Shown here piece after piece: positions 1-7,156 of a stretch of DNA of 7,775 nucleotides. The translations under genes were made by a program, and so were the position numbers. Each line of letters opens with the position of its first letter. Position 1 is the stretch's first letter. The stretch comes from Thermoplasmatota archaeon (GTDB lineage Archaea > Thermoplasmatota > Penumbrarchaeia > Penumbrarchaeales > Penumbrarchaeaceae). The notes beneath the pieces are model-generated. The model saw only the letters and a list, made by a program, of their open reading frames with translations, did no database searches and was not told where the DNA came from. The stretch is taken from NCBI GenBank assembly GCA_030595585.1, contig JAUVCY010000073.1, forward strand, positions 1-7,775, read 5' to 3'.

Positions 1-3000
1 CCATTATCTCGAGGGCCTCCATGAGCCGCTCGGTCAAACGGAGGTTGGTAAGCAGAGGAACGGAGTTATCTATCGCAGCCCTCCGTATCAGGTAATCGTT
101 GGAGAGCTCCTCCTCCTCGTTGTTCTTGGGGATGTTGATCACCAATCCGATCTTGCCATCCGCGATGTGATCCAGGCAGTTTTGACTACCCCCCTCCGAG
201 GGCCATCTGAGGGTCTCGGCCTCAATGCCGTTCGCCCTCATCGACCTCGCCGTCCCCGAGGTGGCATAGAAGGTGTATCCCATCCCCTTCATCTTCATGA
301 GAAGCGGCAGGAACGCCGCCTTGGTAACGGGCGGCCCCGAAGAGATCAGTGCAACCTTATTCTTCAGGTTCAGCCCCACCGATCGAAGCGCGGCGAGCAG
401 TGCCCCCTCCATGTCGTCCCCGAGGCATCCCACCTCTCCCGTCGAGGCCATTGCAACCCCCATGGTGGGGTCGGCCCCTTTTAGTCTGGAGAACGAGAAC
501 TGGGCCGCCTTCACCCCCACCCGATCGAGGTCCAGCGAGGACCCCTCGACCGGCTCCACATCCTCTCCCAGGATCGCCCTTGTGGCTATCTCGATGAGGT
601 TCCTTTTGAGCACCTTCGACGCGAACGGGAAGGTCCTGGACGCCCTGAGGTTGCACTCGATGACCTTCAGCTTGTTGTCCTGGGCGATGAACTGTATGTT
701 GAAGGGCCCGGTTATCCTGAGCTCCTTTGCGATCTTTCGGGATGCCTGCTTGATCCTCCTGGTGGTCTCGACATAGAGCCTCTGAGGCGGTATCACCACC
801 GTGGCATCACCCGAGTGGACCCCGGCGTTCTCGACGTGTTCGCCTATGGAGTAGATGAGGATCTCTCCATCTTTTGCCACGGCATCGAACTCCACCTCCT
901 TGGCGTTCTCGATGAACTTGGACACCACCACGGGAGTGGCGGGGTTCACGTCCGTGGCCCTTGTAAGATATGACTCCAGGGTCTGCGGGTCGAACACCAC
1001 TGCCATAGCAGCCCCGGACAGCACGTAGGAGGGCCTGATCATCACGGGGAACCCTACCCTCTCGGAAAAAGCCCTTGCATCCTCGATGGTGCTGGCCTCG
1101 GTCCATGGGGGCTGATCGATGCCCAGCCGGTCCAGCAGGGAGGAGAACTTGTTCCGGTCCTCCGCCCTGTCGATATCCTTCGGGGAGGTCCCCAGTATCC
1201 TGACATCCTTTTCATGCAGCCTGGGCGCAAGGTTGTTGGACACCTGTCCGCCCATGGATACGATGATCCCCTCCGGCCCCTCGAACTCGTAGATGTCCAG
1301 GACCCTCTCGTAGGTCAGCTCCTCGAAGTATAGCCTGTCGCATATGTCGTAATCGGTCGAGACCGTCTCGGGGTTGCAGTTGACCATGATGGTCCTGTAG
1401 CCTGCTTTCCTTGCGGTATCTATTGCGTTGACCCCGCACCAGTCGAACTCCACGCTCGAGCCGATCCGGTACGACCCGCTACCAAGGACCATCACCGCCC
1501 CCGCCTTCGGGTCCACATCGTTCTCCCTTCCCTGATAGGTCATGTAGAGGTAGTTCGTGGTTGCCGGATACTCGGCGGCCAGAGTGTCTATCTGCTTGAT
1601 CACCGGCAGGATGCCCATCCCCTTTCGGATCTTCCGCACCTCGTCCATGTCCACCGACGTGGCCTTCCCGATCTGGAAGTCGCTGAAGCCCACCCTCTTC
1701 GCCTCACGCATCAGGTCCGGGTCGTTCGAGATATCTCCACACCCCTCCAGCTCCTTCATCACCTCAACGATGCGGGAGAGCCTGTGGAGGAACCACCTGT
1801 CGATGAACGTCAGCTCATGTATCCGGTCGATCGTGATGCCCCTTTTGAGGGCCTCCCCAACTGCGAACACCCGCCTGTGTGTTGGCTCCCTGAGCTCCTC
1901 CTCTATGCCGTTGAACTCCAGTCGGTTCAGGACGAGTCCGTGCATGCCGGTTCCGATGGATCTGAGGGCCTTCTGGAGCGCCTCCTCGAACGAGCGGCCG
2001 ATGGCCATGACCTCGCCTATGGACATCATCTGGGACCCGATACGCGTTGAAATGCCCCTGAAACGCTCCAGGTCCCACCTGGGGACCTTCACCACCACGT
2101 AGTCCATGGCGGGTTCGAAGAAGGATACCGTGGACCCCGTGACCGCGTTCTTGAGCTCCGCCAGGGACCGCCCGAGCGCGAGGTGGGCCGCCACGGCCGC
2201 GAGTGGATAGCCCGTTGCCTTGCTGGCAAGCGCCGATGACCTTGAAAGCCTGGCGTTGATCTCTATCACCCTGTAATCCCTGCTTTTAGGGTCGAGCGCG
2301 TACTGTATGTTGCACTCCCCCACCACTCCAAGATGCGATACGGTCCTGATCGCGATCTCCCTGAGCATGTGGTAATCCTCGTCCGACAGCGTCTGGCTGG
2401 GCGCCACCACGATAGATTCCCCCGTGTGTATGCCCATCGGGTCCAGGTTCTCCATGTTGCAAACTGTGATGCAGTTGCCGAAGCGGTCCCTGACGACCTC
2501 GTACTCCACCTCCTTCCATCCCTCCAGGTACTCCTCCACAAGTATCTGCGGGGCCACTGCAAGCGCTTTCTTGGCTATGTTCTTGAGCTCGCTTTCGGTC
2601 CTCGCCACCCCCGACCCCTGGCCTCCCAGGGAGTATGCCGACCTGATCATGACCGGAAGGGATATCTCGGACCCGGCCGCCTGCGCCTCCGCGACGTTCA
2701 CGCAGGCCCTGGACCTCGCGGTGAGAACGTCGATCTCGTTCAAACGATCGATGAACCTCTCCCTGTCCTCGGTGTCCTTGATCACCTCCACGGGTGTCCC
2801 GAGGACCTCCACCCCGAACTCCTTCAGGACGCCCTTGTCGTGGAGCTCCACCCCCACGTTCAGAGCCGTCTGTCCCCCGAACCCGAGCATTATGCCGTCG
2901 GGGAGCTCCCTCTCTATCACCCTCTTGACCGTCTCGAAGTCCACGGGAAGCAGATATATCCTGTCGCACATCCCCTCGGAGGTCTGTATGGTCGCGATAT

Positions 3001-3130
3001 TGGGGTTTACAAGGATGGTGTAGATGGACTCCTCTTTCAGGGCCTTGAGGGCCTGTGAGCCCGAGTAATCGAACTCCCCCGCCTGTCCTATCTGGAGGCC
3101 TCCGCTCCCGAGAAGCAGTACTTTTTTCAT
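1..3130 (-). CDS. carB: Carbamoyl-phosphate synthase large subunit (3' end beyond the window)
   Basis: Makes carbamoyl phosphate from bicarbonate, ammonia and two ATP in the cytoplasm, for pyrimidine and arginine synthesis, as partner of CarA. I translated 1043 codons in one unbroken frame; the usual length is about 1050-1075, so only the C-terminal tail is missing. Order: N-terminal pre-ATP-grasp fold (GSGGLQIGQAGEFDYSGSQ, residues 8-26); first ATP-grasp domain, about 125-390, with metal-binding E290 and N292 in VIEINARLSRSSALASKATG; oligomerisation region, about 400-540; second synthetase half starting near 545 (LGSGSYRIGSSVEFDWC), with E825 and N827 in VIECNLRASR; MGS-like allosteric domain from about 925. 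The start is fixed by a GGAGGTGG site 7 bases upstream and by the ATGA overlap with carA, so translation is probably coupled. The wording follows the vertebrate CPS1/CAD and Bacteroidota type rather than the E. coli type (see findings). Identification is secure. Confidence 0.98.
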   Translation of the reverse strand, partial: MKKVLLLGSGGLQIGQAGEFDYSGSQALKALKEESIYTILVNPNIATIQTSEGMCDRIYLLPVDFETVKRVIERELPDGIMLGFGGQTALNVGVELHDKGVLKEFGVEVLGTPVEVIKDTEDRERFIDRLNEIDVLTARSRACVNVAEAQAAGSEISLPVMIRSAYSLGGQGSGVARTESELKNIAKKALAVAPQILVEEYLEGWKEVEYEVVRDRFGNCITVCNMENLDPMGIHTGESIVVAPSQTLSDEDYHMLREIAIRTVSHLGVVGECNIQYALDPKSRDYRVIEINARLSRSSALASKATGYPLAAVAAHLALGRSLAELKNAVTGSTVSFFEPAMDYVVVKVPRWDLERFRGISTRIGSQMMSIGEVMAIGRSFEEALQKALRSIGTGMHGLVLNRLEFNGIEEELREPTHRRVFAVGEALKRGITIDRIHELTFIDRWFLHRLSRIVEVMKELEGCGDISNDPDLMREAKRVGFSDFQIGKATSVDMDEVRKIRKGMGILPVIKQIDTLAAEYPATTNYLYMTYQGRENDVDPKAGAVMVLGSGSYRIGSSVEFDWCGVNAIDTARKAGYRTIMVNCNPETVSTDYDICDRLYFEELTYERVLDIYEFEGPEGIIVSMGGQVSNNLAPRLHEKDVRILGTSPKDIDRAEDRNKFSSLLDRLGIDQPPWTEASTIEDARAFSERVGFPVMIRPSYVLSGAAMAVVFDPQTLESYLTRATDVNPATPVVVSKFIENAKEVEFDAVAKDGEILIYSIGEHVENAGVHSGDATVVIPPQRLYVETTRRIKQASRKIAKELRITGPFNIQFIAQDNKLKVIECNLRASRTFPFASKVLKRNLIEIATRAILGEDVEPVEGSSLDLDRVGVKAAQFSFSRLKGADPTMGVAMASTGEVGCLGDDMEGALLAALRSVGLNLKNKVALISSGPPVTKAAFLPLLMKMKGMGYTFYATSGTARSMRANGIEAETLRWPSEGGSQNCLDHIADGKIGLVINIPKNNEEEELSNDYLIRRAAIDNSVPLLTNLRLTERLMEALEIM

Positions 3131-4206
3131 CCCACCACCTCCAGGAAGAGATCGAAGAAACCCCCGCTGTCCCTCGGGCCGGGAGAGGCCTCCGGGTGGA
3201 ACTGCACGGCGAAGAACGGCTTCCGTTCATGCCTGATGCCCTCGACGGTCCCGTCGTTGAGGTTGGAGTACCACACCTTCCACCCCTCACCGAGGGTTTT
3301 CCCGTCCACGGCGTAGCCGTGGTTCTGGCTGGTGATGTAGCACCTGTCGGTCCCCTTCTCGGCGCACGGCTGGTTCTGGGACCTGTGGCCGTATTTCAGC
3401 TTGTACGTTGAAGCCCCGGAAGCAAGTGCGATTATCTGGCATCCAAGACATATGCCAGCAACTGGTACGTCCCCCTTGAGCAGTGCCGAGACGTTCTCTA
3501 TCGTCCCTGTGCACATCAAAGGGTCCCCCGGGCCGTTCGATATCATGTAGCCGTCGCACTTCACGGAGAGGAGGTCATGATCGTAGGGGACGACGGTCAC
3601 CCTGCATCCTCTCGAAAGAAGGTCCCTCAGGATCCCCCGCTTCGTCCCACAGTCAACAAGGACGATATGCGGGCCGTCGCCCTCTCTGTGTTGTACCACC
3701 CCGGAACTGGAGACCTCCCCCACGAGGTCCTTTGCATTTGGGTCCTCCACCGAGAACGGACCTCCCTCCGACATGACGATCCTCCCCAGCATGGTCCCCT
3801 TCTCCCGGAGGAGTTTTGTCAGGTCCCTTGTATCCACCCCGGTTATCCCCACGACCCCCTGCTTTGACAGCCAGGAATCAAGGCTCATCCGCGCCTCCCA
3901 GTGGGAGTGCTCGTCAATGTACTCCTGAACGACAAGCCCCCTCACGTGTATATCGTCCGATTGGAAGGGCCCTTCCCCTTTGATGAGATCAGGGACCCCG
4001 TAGCTGCCTATGAGCGGATATGTCAATGCCAGGATCTGGCCCCGATAGGACGGGTCCGTCAAACTCTCCACGTAGCCTACCATTCCGGTGTTGAACACCA
4101 CCTCGCCGTCACAGCTTCCAACCTTTCCGAACAATCGGCCGGGAAACCTGCTCCCATCCTCCAGCTCAAGATAGCCCCTGGGCCTCTCATCTCTCTTAGA
4201 AAACAT
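3127..4206 (-). CDS. carA: Carbamoyl-phosphate synthase small subunit (glutamine amidotransferase)
   Basis: Hydrolyses glutamine and passes ammonia to CarB. The 359-residue protein has the normal length. An N-terminal CPSase small-chain domain (GYLELEDGSRFPGRLFG near residue 11; FNTGMVGYVESLTDPSY near 38-54) precedes a class I glutaminase domain from about residue 180. The catalytic nucleophile is C253 (GICLG); the partners are H337 and E339 (VQFHPEASPGP). The family QNHGYAV motif is at 294-300. The residue after GICLG is Cys where CarA normally has His; this is not the nucleophile. The frame stays open upstream to an ATG at 4284, but those 26 extra residues lack family similarity. ATG 4206 has GGAGGGGG upstream and starts just before the conserved domain, so it is preferred. 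The gene overlaps carB by four bases (ATGA). Its C-terminal third reads closest to the eukaryotic CAD glutaminase. Confidence 0.97.
   Translation of the reverse strand: MFSKRDERPRGYLELEDGSRFPGRLFGKVGSCDGEVVFNTGMVGYVESLTDPSYRGQILALTYPLIGSYGVPDLIKGEGPFQSDDIHVRGLVVQEYIDEHSHWEARMSLDSWLSKQGVVGITGVDTRDLTKLLREKGTMLGRIVMSEGGPFSVEDPNAKDLVGEVSSSGVVQHREGDGPHIVLVDCGTKRGILRDLLSRGCRVTVVPYDHDLLSVKCDGYMISNGPGDPLMCTGTIENVSALLKGDVPVAGICLGCQIIALASGASTYKLKYGHRSQNQPCAEKGTDRCYITSQNHGYAVDGKTLGEGWKVWYSNLNDGTVEGIRHERKPFFAVQFHPEASPGPRDSGGFFDLFLEVVG
3135..3142 (-). promoter_or_regulatory. carB ribosome binding site inside the end of carA
   Basis: On the minus strand GGAGGTGG ends a few bases before carB ATG (3130). 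It is near-perfectly complementary to the 16S rRNA 3' end and lies within the last codons of carA. With the ATGA overlap it supports translational coupling and a balanced amount of the two subunits. Confidence 0.85.
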
Positions 4207-4214
4207 CAATTCGT

Positions 4215-4222
4215 CCCCCTCC
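4215..4222 (-). promoter_or_regulatory. carA ribosome binding site
   Basis: On the minus strand GGAGGGGG lies 8-15 bases before ATG 4206. It decides for this start over the upstream in-frame ATG at 4284, which has no comparable site. It is part of the second copy of the CAATTGG(G/A)GGGG repeat. Confidence 0.7.
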
Positions 4223-4260
4223 AATTGACAGGAAAAAAAGAATGAGATCCCCCCCAATTG
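4215..4260 (-). repeat. Direct repeat CAATTGG(G/A)GGGG in the carA leader
   Basis: Two copies lie on the minus strand: CAATTGGGGGGG (4260-4249) and CAATTGGAGGGGG (4227-4215). They are 33 bases apart start to start, about three helical turns, with one mismatch in the first 12 bases. The downstream copy contains the carA ribosome binding site; the upstream copy sits in the untranslated leader. A shorter match, CAATTGGGGG, occurs on the plus strand at 4709-4718, before the next divergent gene. It could be an operator, an RNA element or coincidence of G-rich ribosome sites. Confidence 0.4.
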
Positions 4261-4313
4261 CCTTTTCCGATCCCGGGGGCACACACATTGGGAAGCTATC
4301 TAATCCGTTCTTG

Positions 4314-4320
4314 TAGATAA
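4314..4320 (-). promoter_or_regulatory. Possible TATA-like element for carA
   Basis: In the 149-base gap before carA, the minus strand reads CCTTATCTACAAG. The TTATCTA core would place a transcript start near 4291 and give a leader of about 85 bases holding both copies of the CAATTGG repeat. The box is weak. A T-run at 4234-4240 is an alternative, and the operon could also be read through from the small membrane protein gene upstream. Confidence 0.25.
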
Positions 4321-4355
4321 GGCTTTTGAGGGGGTGAACCAATCAAAGCGCCCTT

Positions 4356-4634
4356 TCAGAACAGGCCCTTGAACAGACCCAGGAAGGAGTGGAGGATGAT
4401 CCCTATGATCGTCAGGGCCCACCATATAAGTCCCAACACCAGGCCCACGGAGGCCATGGTCCGTCCTTTCCGTTTAATCTTTCCCAGCCAGCCGCAGATA
4501 ATTGCGGTCGTTGCAAGAATTGGGCCGAAGCCCGCGATCAAGGGCGTGTACATGAGGCTCGTGAAGGTGAGGATCGCGAGGATACCTGTAACGATTGCTA
4601 CGATCGCCAGCACATTTTTTTTCTTCCTGGCCAT
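4356..4634 (-). CDS. Small three-helix membrane protein, DUF4190-like
   Basis: A 92-residue protein with a basic start (MARKKK) and three hydrophobic segments at about residues 8-25, 30-50 and 59-87. A positively charged loop (GKIKRKGRT, 51-59) lies between helices 2 and 3. Pattern: 'LAIVAIVTGILAIL', then a Gly/Ile-rich helix ending in 'GWLGKIKRKGR', then 'ASVGLVLGLIWW'. This resembles the DUF4190-type membrane proteins, whose function is unknown; the assignment is by pattern only. ATG 4634 is chosen because it has GAGGT just upstream and a TATA-like box about 26 bases before it. The frame stays open to 4745, but that extension would run over the start of the divergent gene and is not hydrophobic or family-like. 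The gene is divergent from the gingipain-like gene and lies 149 bases upstream of carA on the same strand. Confidence 0.75.
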   Translation of the reverse strand: MARKKKNVLAIVAIVTGILAILTFTSLMYTPLIAGFGPILATTAIICGWLGKIKRKGRTMASVGLVLGLIWWALTIIGIILHSFLGLFKGLF

Positions 4635-4655
4635 GTTACCTCGATAGTATATGGG

Positions 4656-4663
4656 ATATTTAT
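4656..4663 (-). promoter_or_regulatory. TATA-like box of the small membrane protein gene
   Basis: The minus strand reads ATAAATAT, centred about 26 bases before ATG 4634. That is the archaeal TATA-to-start distance if transcription begins at or next to the ATG. GAGGT at 4642-4638 could instead serve as a ribosome site if the true start of transcription is further upstream. Confidence 0.45.
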
Positions 4664-4713
4664 GTACACCTCCGTCGAAAATAGGAACAAGGATTAATTC
4701 GAATGTAGCAATT

Positions 4714-4719
4714 GGGGGT
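4714..4719 (+). promoter_or_regulatory. Ribosome binding site that decides the start at 4730
   Basis: GGGGGT can pair with the 16S rRNA 3' end (GGAGGT with one G-U wobble) and lies 10 bases before ATG 4730. It argues against the in-frame TTG at 4712, which overlaps it, and the GTG at 4721, which is too close. Confidence 0.5.
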
Positions 4720-4729
4720 TGTGAACAAT

Positions 4730-7123
4730 ATGGCTGAGAGGTCAATATCCCGTTACCTGAGATCCGCGCCCGCGAAAAGGATCGGCGCCGTATTGGCAGT
4801 TCTCATCATCGTTATCGCGGGGGTCCTGTTCATCCGCGAGGCCCTGGATGGGCCGGAAGGAAGGGTTATGGTTATCGGCGACGTCCTGACCATGACCTCG
4901 GAGAGGAATGAGATAGGATACGACCTGGTGGAGGTCCCTTCGGGGAACCCAATGACCGCAGTGGTTGCGACACCGCTCGCCTGCTGGTATGACATCTCCG
5001 ACGGCAGCAGTCCGATATATCCGCTGCTGGTACGGGGAAGCGATGGGGAGAAGAGGTTCAGGGATTACACTGGTAGGGGGCATTCTCTCGACATCTCGTT
5101 CAGGGGCTCGGAGGCCTTCCGGAACTCCAGACAGCTGGCGCTGGACTCCTTTTCCTCCTCGGCGGGGATGATGCTCGTCACCGATGAGGATGAGGGGTAT
5201 TCACTCGCGCTGATGGCCGCACCGATCGCATCCTATCTTGATATTCCGATCATCGTTGTAGACCATTACACCGGCTCGAATGATGTGAGGGAGGCATACG
5301 ATTCACTGGGCGCCCGTTACACCATTGCCGTGGGCCCCGATGCCGCATCACTTGCCGTTGATGCAGGTGTCGACAGGATAGTTCTCGAGGATGCCCCAGG
5401 CGTTATCGGCGCGGCTGCCGAGGTGGTGGCCAACCGCTTCGGGACGTTGAACTACATGACGATGACAAATCCGATGGATACGGAGGGGATGGACGTTCTG
5501 GAGGACGTCTCCGCCCTCCAGGTCCAGGATGTGGATTCCATATTCGTGGACACGAACAGCGTCGATGTTGACGTGGTCGGAGAGAGCGTAAAGGTACACA
5601 CGATCGACGTTCCGGAGGGGGTTGTGAATATCCGAATATACATCAATTTCACGGATATAGATGCCAATCCACTCGATCCCTTGAAGGATAGTGTGGGCGT
5701 GGAACCACTGATATTCGCAACCCTGAGGGATCAACAGGGCAGGCTGGTGGCCGACGCCCCCAGCTTCTCCGCAGGCACGGGGCGCAACTATCTGGAGACC
5801 CTCTCCGTGGAGAACGGCGGAGAGTATGAGCTGACCGTAAGGGTATATTATGGCGTGAAAGGTCTCTCAACGCTCTGGGGTACATCATTCGGGATATCGA
5901 GGATATCTGGGTCCTACGAGATCGACTCCCACTGTCTGGTCCTGGGGTCTCCGAACTACCCGCTCTACGAGGACCATTCGATGATGGCGCCCTACCTGAG
6001 CGCGTCCAGGGGCGGCCTGGTCCTGTCGGACGGGGACCTTTCCCTCTACAACGAGGAGTTCATAGAGGCGGCTGATGGGTTCGGAACGGGCCCATGGTAC
6101 GAGGGGGAACTTCTCGAGGGTGCGAGGAGGAGGACGCTGTCGAATGTGCGCAAACTGGAGGCGTGTATCGACCTTCTGGACGAACACGGCCTGAAGGACC
6201 CTTACCTGGAGGGCAAGGGTTGGCTGGCACTGCTGGGCGGGGGGAACATGATCCCTATGTACTATCAGGAGAAGGACCCCTCGTGGGAGGAGGACCCCAT
6301 ATGGGGGGAGGGATGGGCAACTGACCTCCCATACAGCCTGAACCTCTCCCTGAGCGTGGGCAGGCCTCTGGGACGAAGCGTATCCGACCTTTCAGCCCTT
6401 CTGGCCAGGACCCTGTTCTACGAGGAGTACACGGAAGGTTTCATCGATTCCCTGACCTCCGAATATGGGAGCGGCGGGAGCTGGAAGGACCACTTCCATT
6501 TCCTCGCAGGAGAGGGAGGGGGGAGAACGGGGTGGCTCTTTCACCAGAACGAGTTCTCAAGGACCGTCCAGCAGCACGGCTTCACATCGGAGGTCTACGT
6601 ACAGGATTACGAGAACGATAGACAGACGATGGTGGCAAAGGGCGCCTACGTGAGGGCCAACTATTTCGAGATGATCCTTCACGGGGATTGGTCGTGGTTC
6701 GTCCCGGAATTGAACGGCATCGACAGGTACTCCACGGGCGTCAAGGTGACGGACCTGATAGAGGAGAGTGGGGACTGGGAGCTTGGCCCATCGGTGTTCA
6801 ACTCCGGCGTGTGCCTGCTCGGGAGGATAGGGGGGCTTCGGCCGGAACAGTCCATAACCCAGGCGTTCTTCAAGGCGGGAATAAACGGCTTCTTCTGCGC
6901 GACGAGGTCCACAGGACAGGATGCCAAGGCCGGCCCGATAGAGGAGGCGCTGCTGTTCGAGGACCTCTCCATGGGAGAGGCGATCAGAAAGGACAAGAGG
7001 GATAATCTCGCCCCTCCTACGTATTACGTTAGAACGCTCTACGGCGATCCCGCCTTCAATCCCTACGAGCCGGAGAACGGCTACTCCGATCAGGGAAGGC
7101 CCGCCCTTGTGGCCGTCATTTGA
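4730..7123 (+). CDS. Membrane-anchored extracellular C25/gingipain-like protein with a CWB2-like module
   Basis: A 797-residue protein with a basic N-terminus (RYLRSAPAKR) and one hydrophobic segment at about 18-35. It has no clear cleavage site, so it is probably anchored with the rest outside. Residues about 142-225 resemble the cell-wall-binding repeat 2 fold (MMLVTDEDEGYSLALMAAPI, then IPIIVVD). A beta-rich region follows at about 277-389. From about 400 it reads like peptidase family C25: GWLALLGGGNMIP (497), SVGRPLGRSVSDL (542), ILHGDWSWF with H651, NSGVCLLGRIGG with C695, FFCATRSTG (721), TLYGDPAFNPY (769). H651 and C695 fit the clan CD (caspase-like) His/Cys dyad, so a cysteine endopeptidase is plausible, but substrate and activity are unknown. 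Two N-glycosylation sequons are NFT (306) and NLS (538). GTG 4721 and TTG 4712 are alternative starts. Family call moderate; activity inferred. Confidence 0.8.
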   Translation: MAERSISRYLRSAPAKRIGAVLAVLIIVIAGVLFIREALDGPEGRVMVIGDVLTMTSERNEIGYDLVEVPSGNPMTAVVATPLACWYDISDGSSPIYPLLVRGSDGEKRFRDYTGRGHSLDISFRGSEAFRNSRQLALDSFSSSAGMMLVTDEDEGYSLALMAAPIASYLDIPIIVVDHYTGSNDVREAYDSLGARYTIAVGPDAASLAVDAGVDRIVLEDAPGVIGAAAEVVANRFGTLNYMTMTNPMDTEGMDVLEDVSALQVQDVDSIFVDTNSVDVDVVGESVKVHTIDVPEGVVNIRIYINFTDIDANPLDPLKDSVGVEPLIFATLRDQQGRLVADAPSFSAGTGRNYLETLSVENGGEYELTVRVYYGVKGLSTLWGTSFGISRISGSYEIDSHCLVLGSPNYPLYEDHSMMAPYLSASRGGLVLSDGDLSLYNEEFIEAADGFGTGPWYEGELLEGARRRTLSNVRKLEACIDLLDEHGLKDPYLEGKGWLALLGGGNMIPMYYQEKDPSWEEDPIWGEGWATDLPYSLNLSLSVGRPLGRSVSDLSALLARTLFYEEYTEGFIDSLTSEYGSGGSWKDHFHFLAGEGGGRTGWLFHQNEFSRTVQQHGFTSEVYVQDYENDRQTMVAKGAYVRANYFEMILHGDWSWFVPELNGIDRYSTGVKVTDLIEESGDWELGPSVFNSGVCLLGRIGGLRPEQSITQAFFKAGINGFFCATRSTGQDAKAGPIEEALLFEDLSMGEAIRKDKRDNLAPPTYYVRTLYGDPAFNPYEPENGYSDQGRPALVAVI

Positions 7124-7156
7124 TGTGAGTTGAATTGCAACGAATGATTCCCAAGG

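Noticed and set aside
2333..3058. Long plus-strand open frames opposite carB (241 and 199 residues), and others at 273-776 and 1557-2102
   Set aside because: They are antisense to intact conserved carB codons, have no recognisable domains and no ribosome sites; shadows.
3127..3130. CarA-CarB fusion as in eukaryotic CAD/CPS1
   Set aside because: A TGA ends carA and overlaps the carB ATG; the subunits are separate proteins despite their CAD-like wording.
2286..3290. Long open frame (334 residues) on the minus strand overlapping the carB start
   Set aside because: It is in a different frame over carB and carA, is Arg/Gly-rich and lacks domain-like order. Both real genes are fully conserved there, so it is a shadow of high GC content.
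4207..4284. Upstream start for carA at ATG 4284
   Set aside because: The added 26 residues are unlike the family, the stretch contains the real ribosome site and no site precedes 4284.
4346..4358. AAAG-CGCC-CTTT inverted repeat at the end of the small membrane gene, considered as a terminator
   Set aside because: A four-base stem with no T-run following on the minus strand; too weak to call.
4611..4626. Run of eight A on the minus strand near the start of the small membrane protein, considered as a frameshift site
   Set aside because: The frame is open and the lysine-rich start followed by a helix is normal; nothing indicates a second product.
4635..4745. Upstream start for the small membrane protein at 4745
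   Set aside because: It would overlap the divergent gene's start and remove the intergenic region; ATG 4634 has its own signals and begins just before the first helix.
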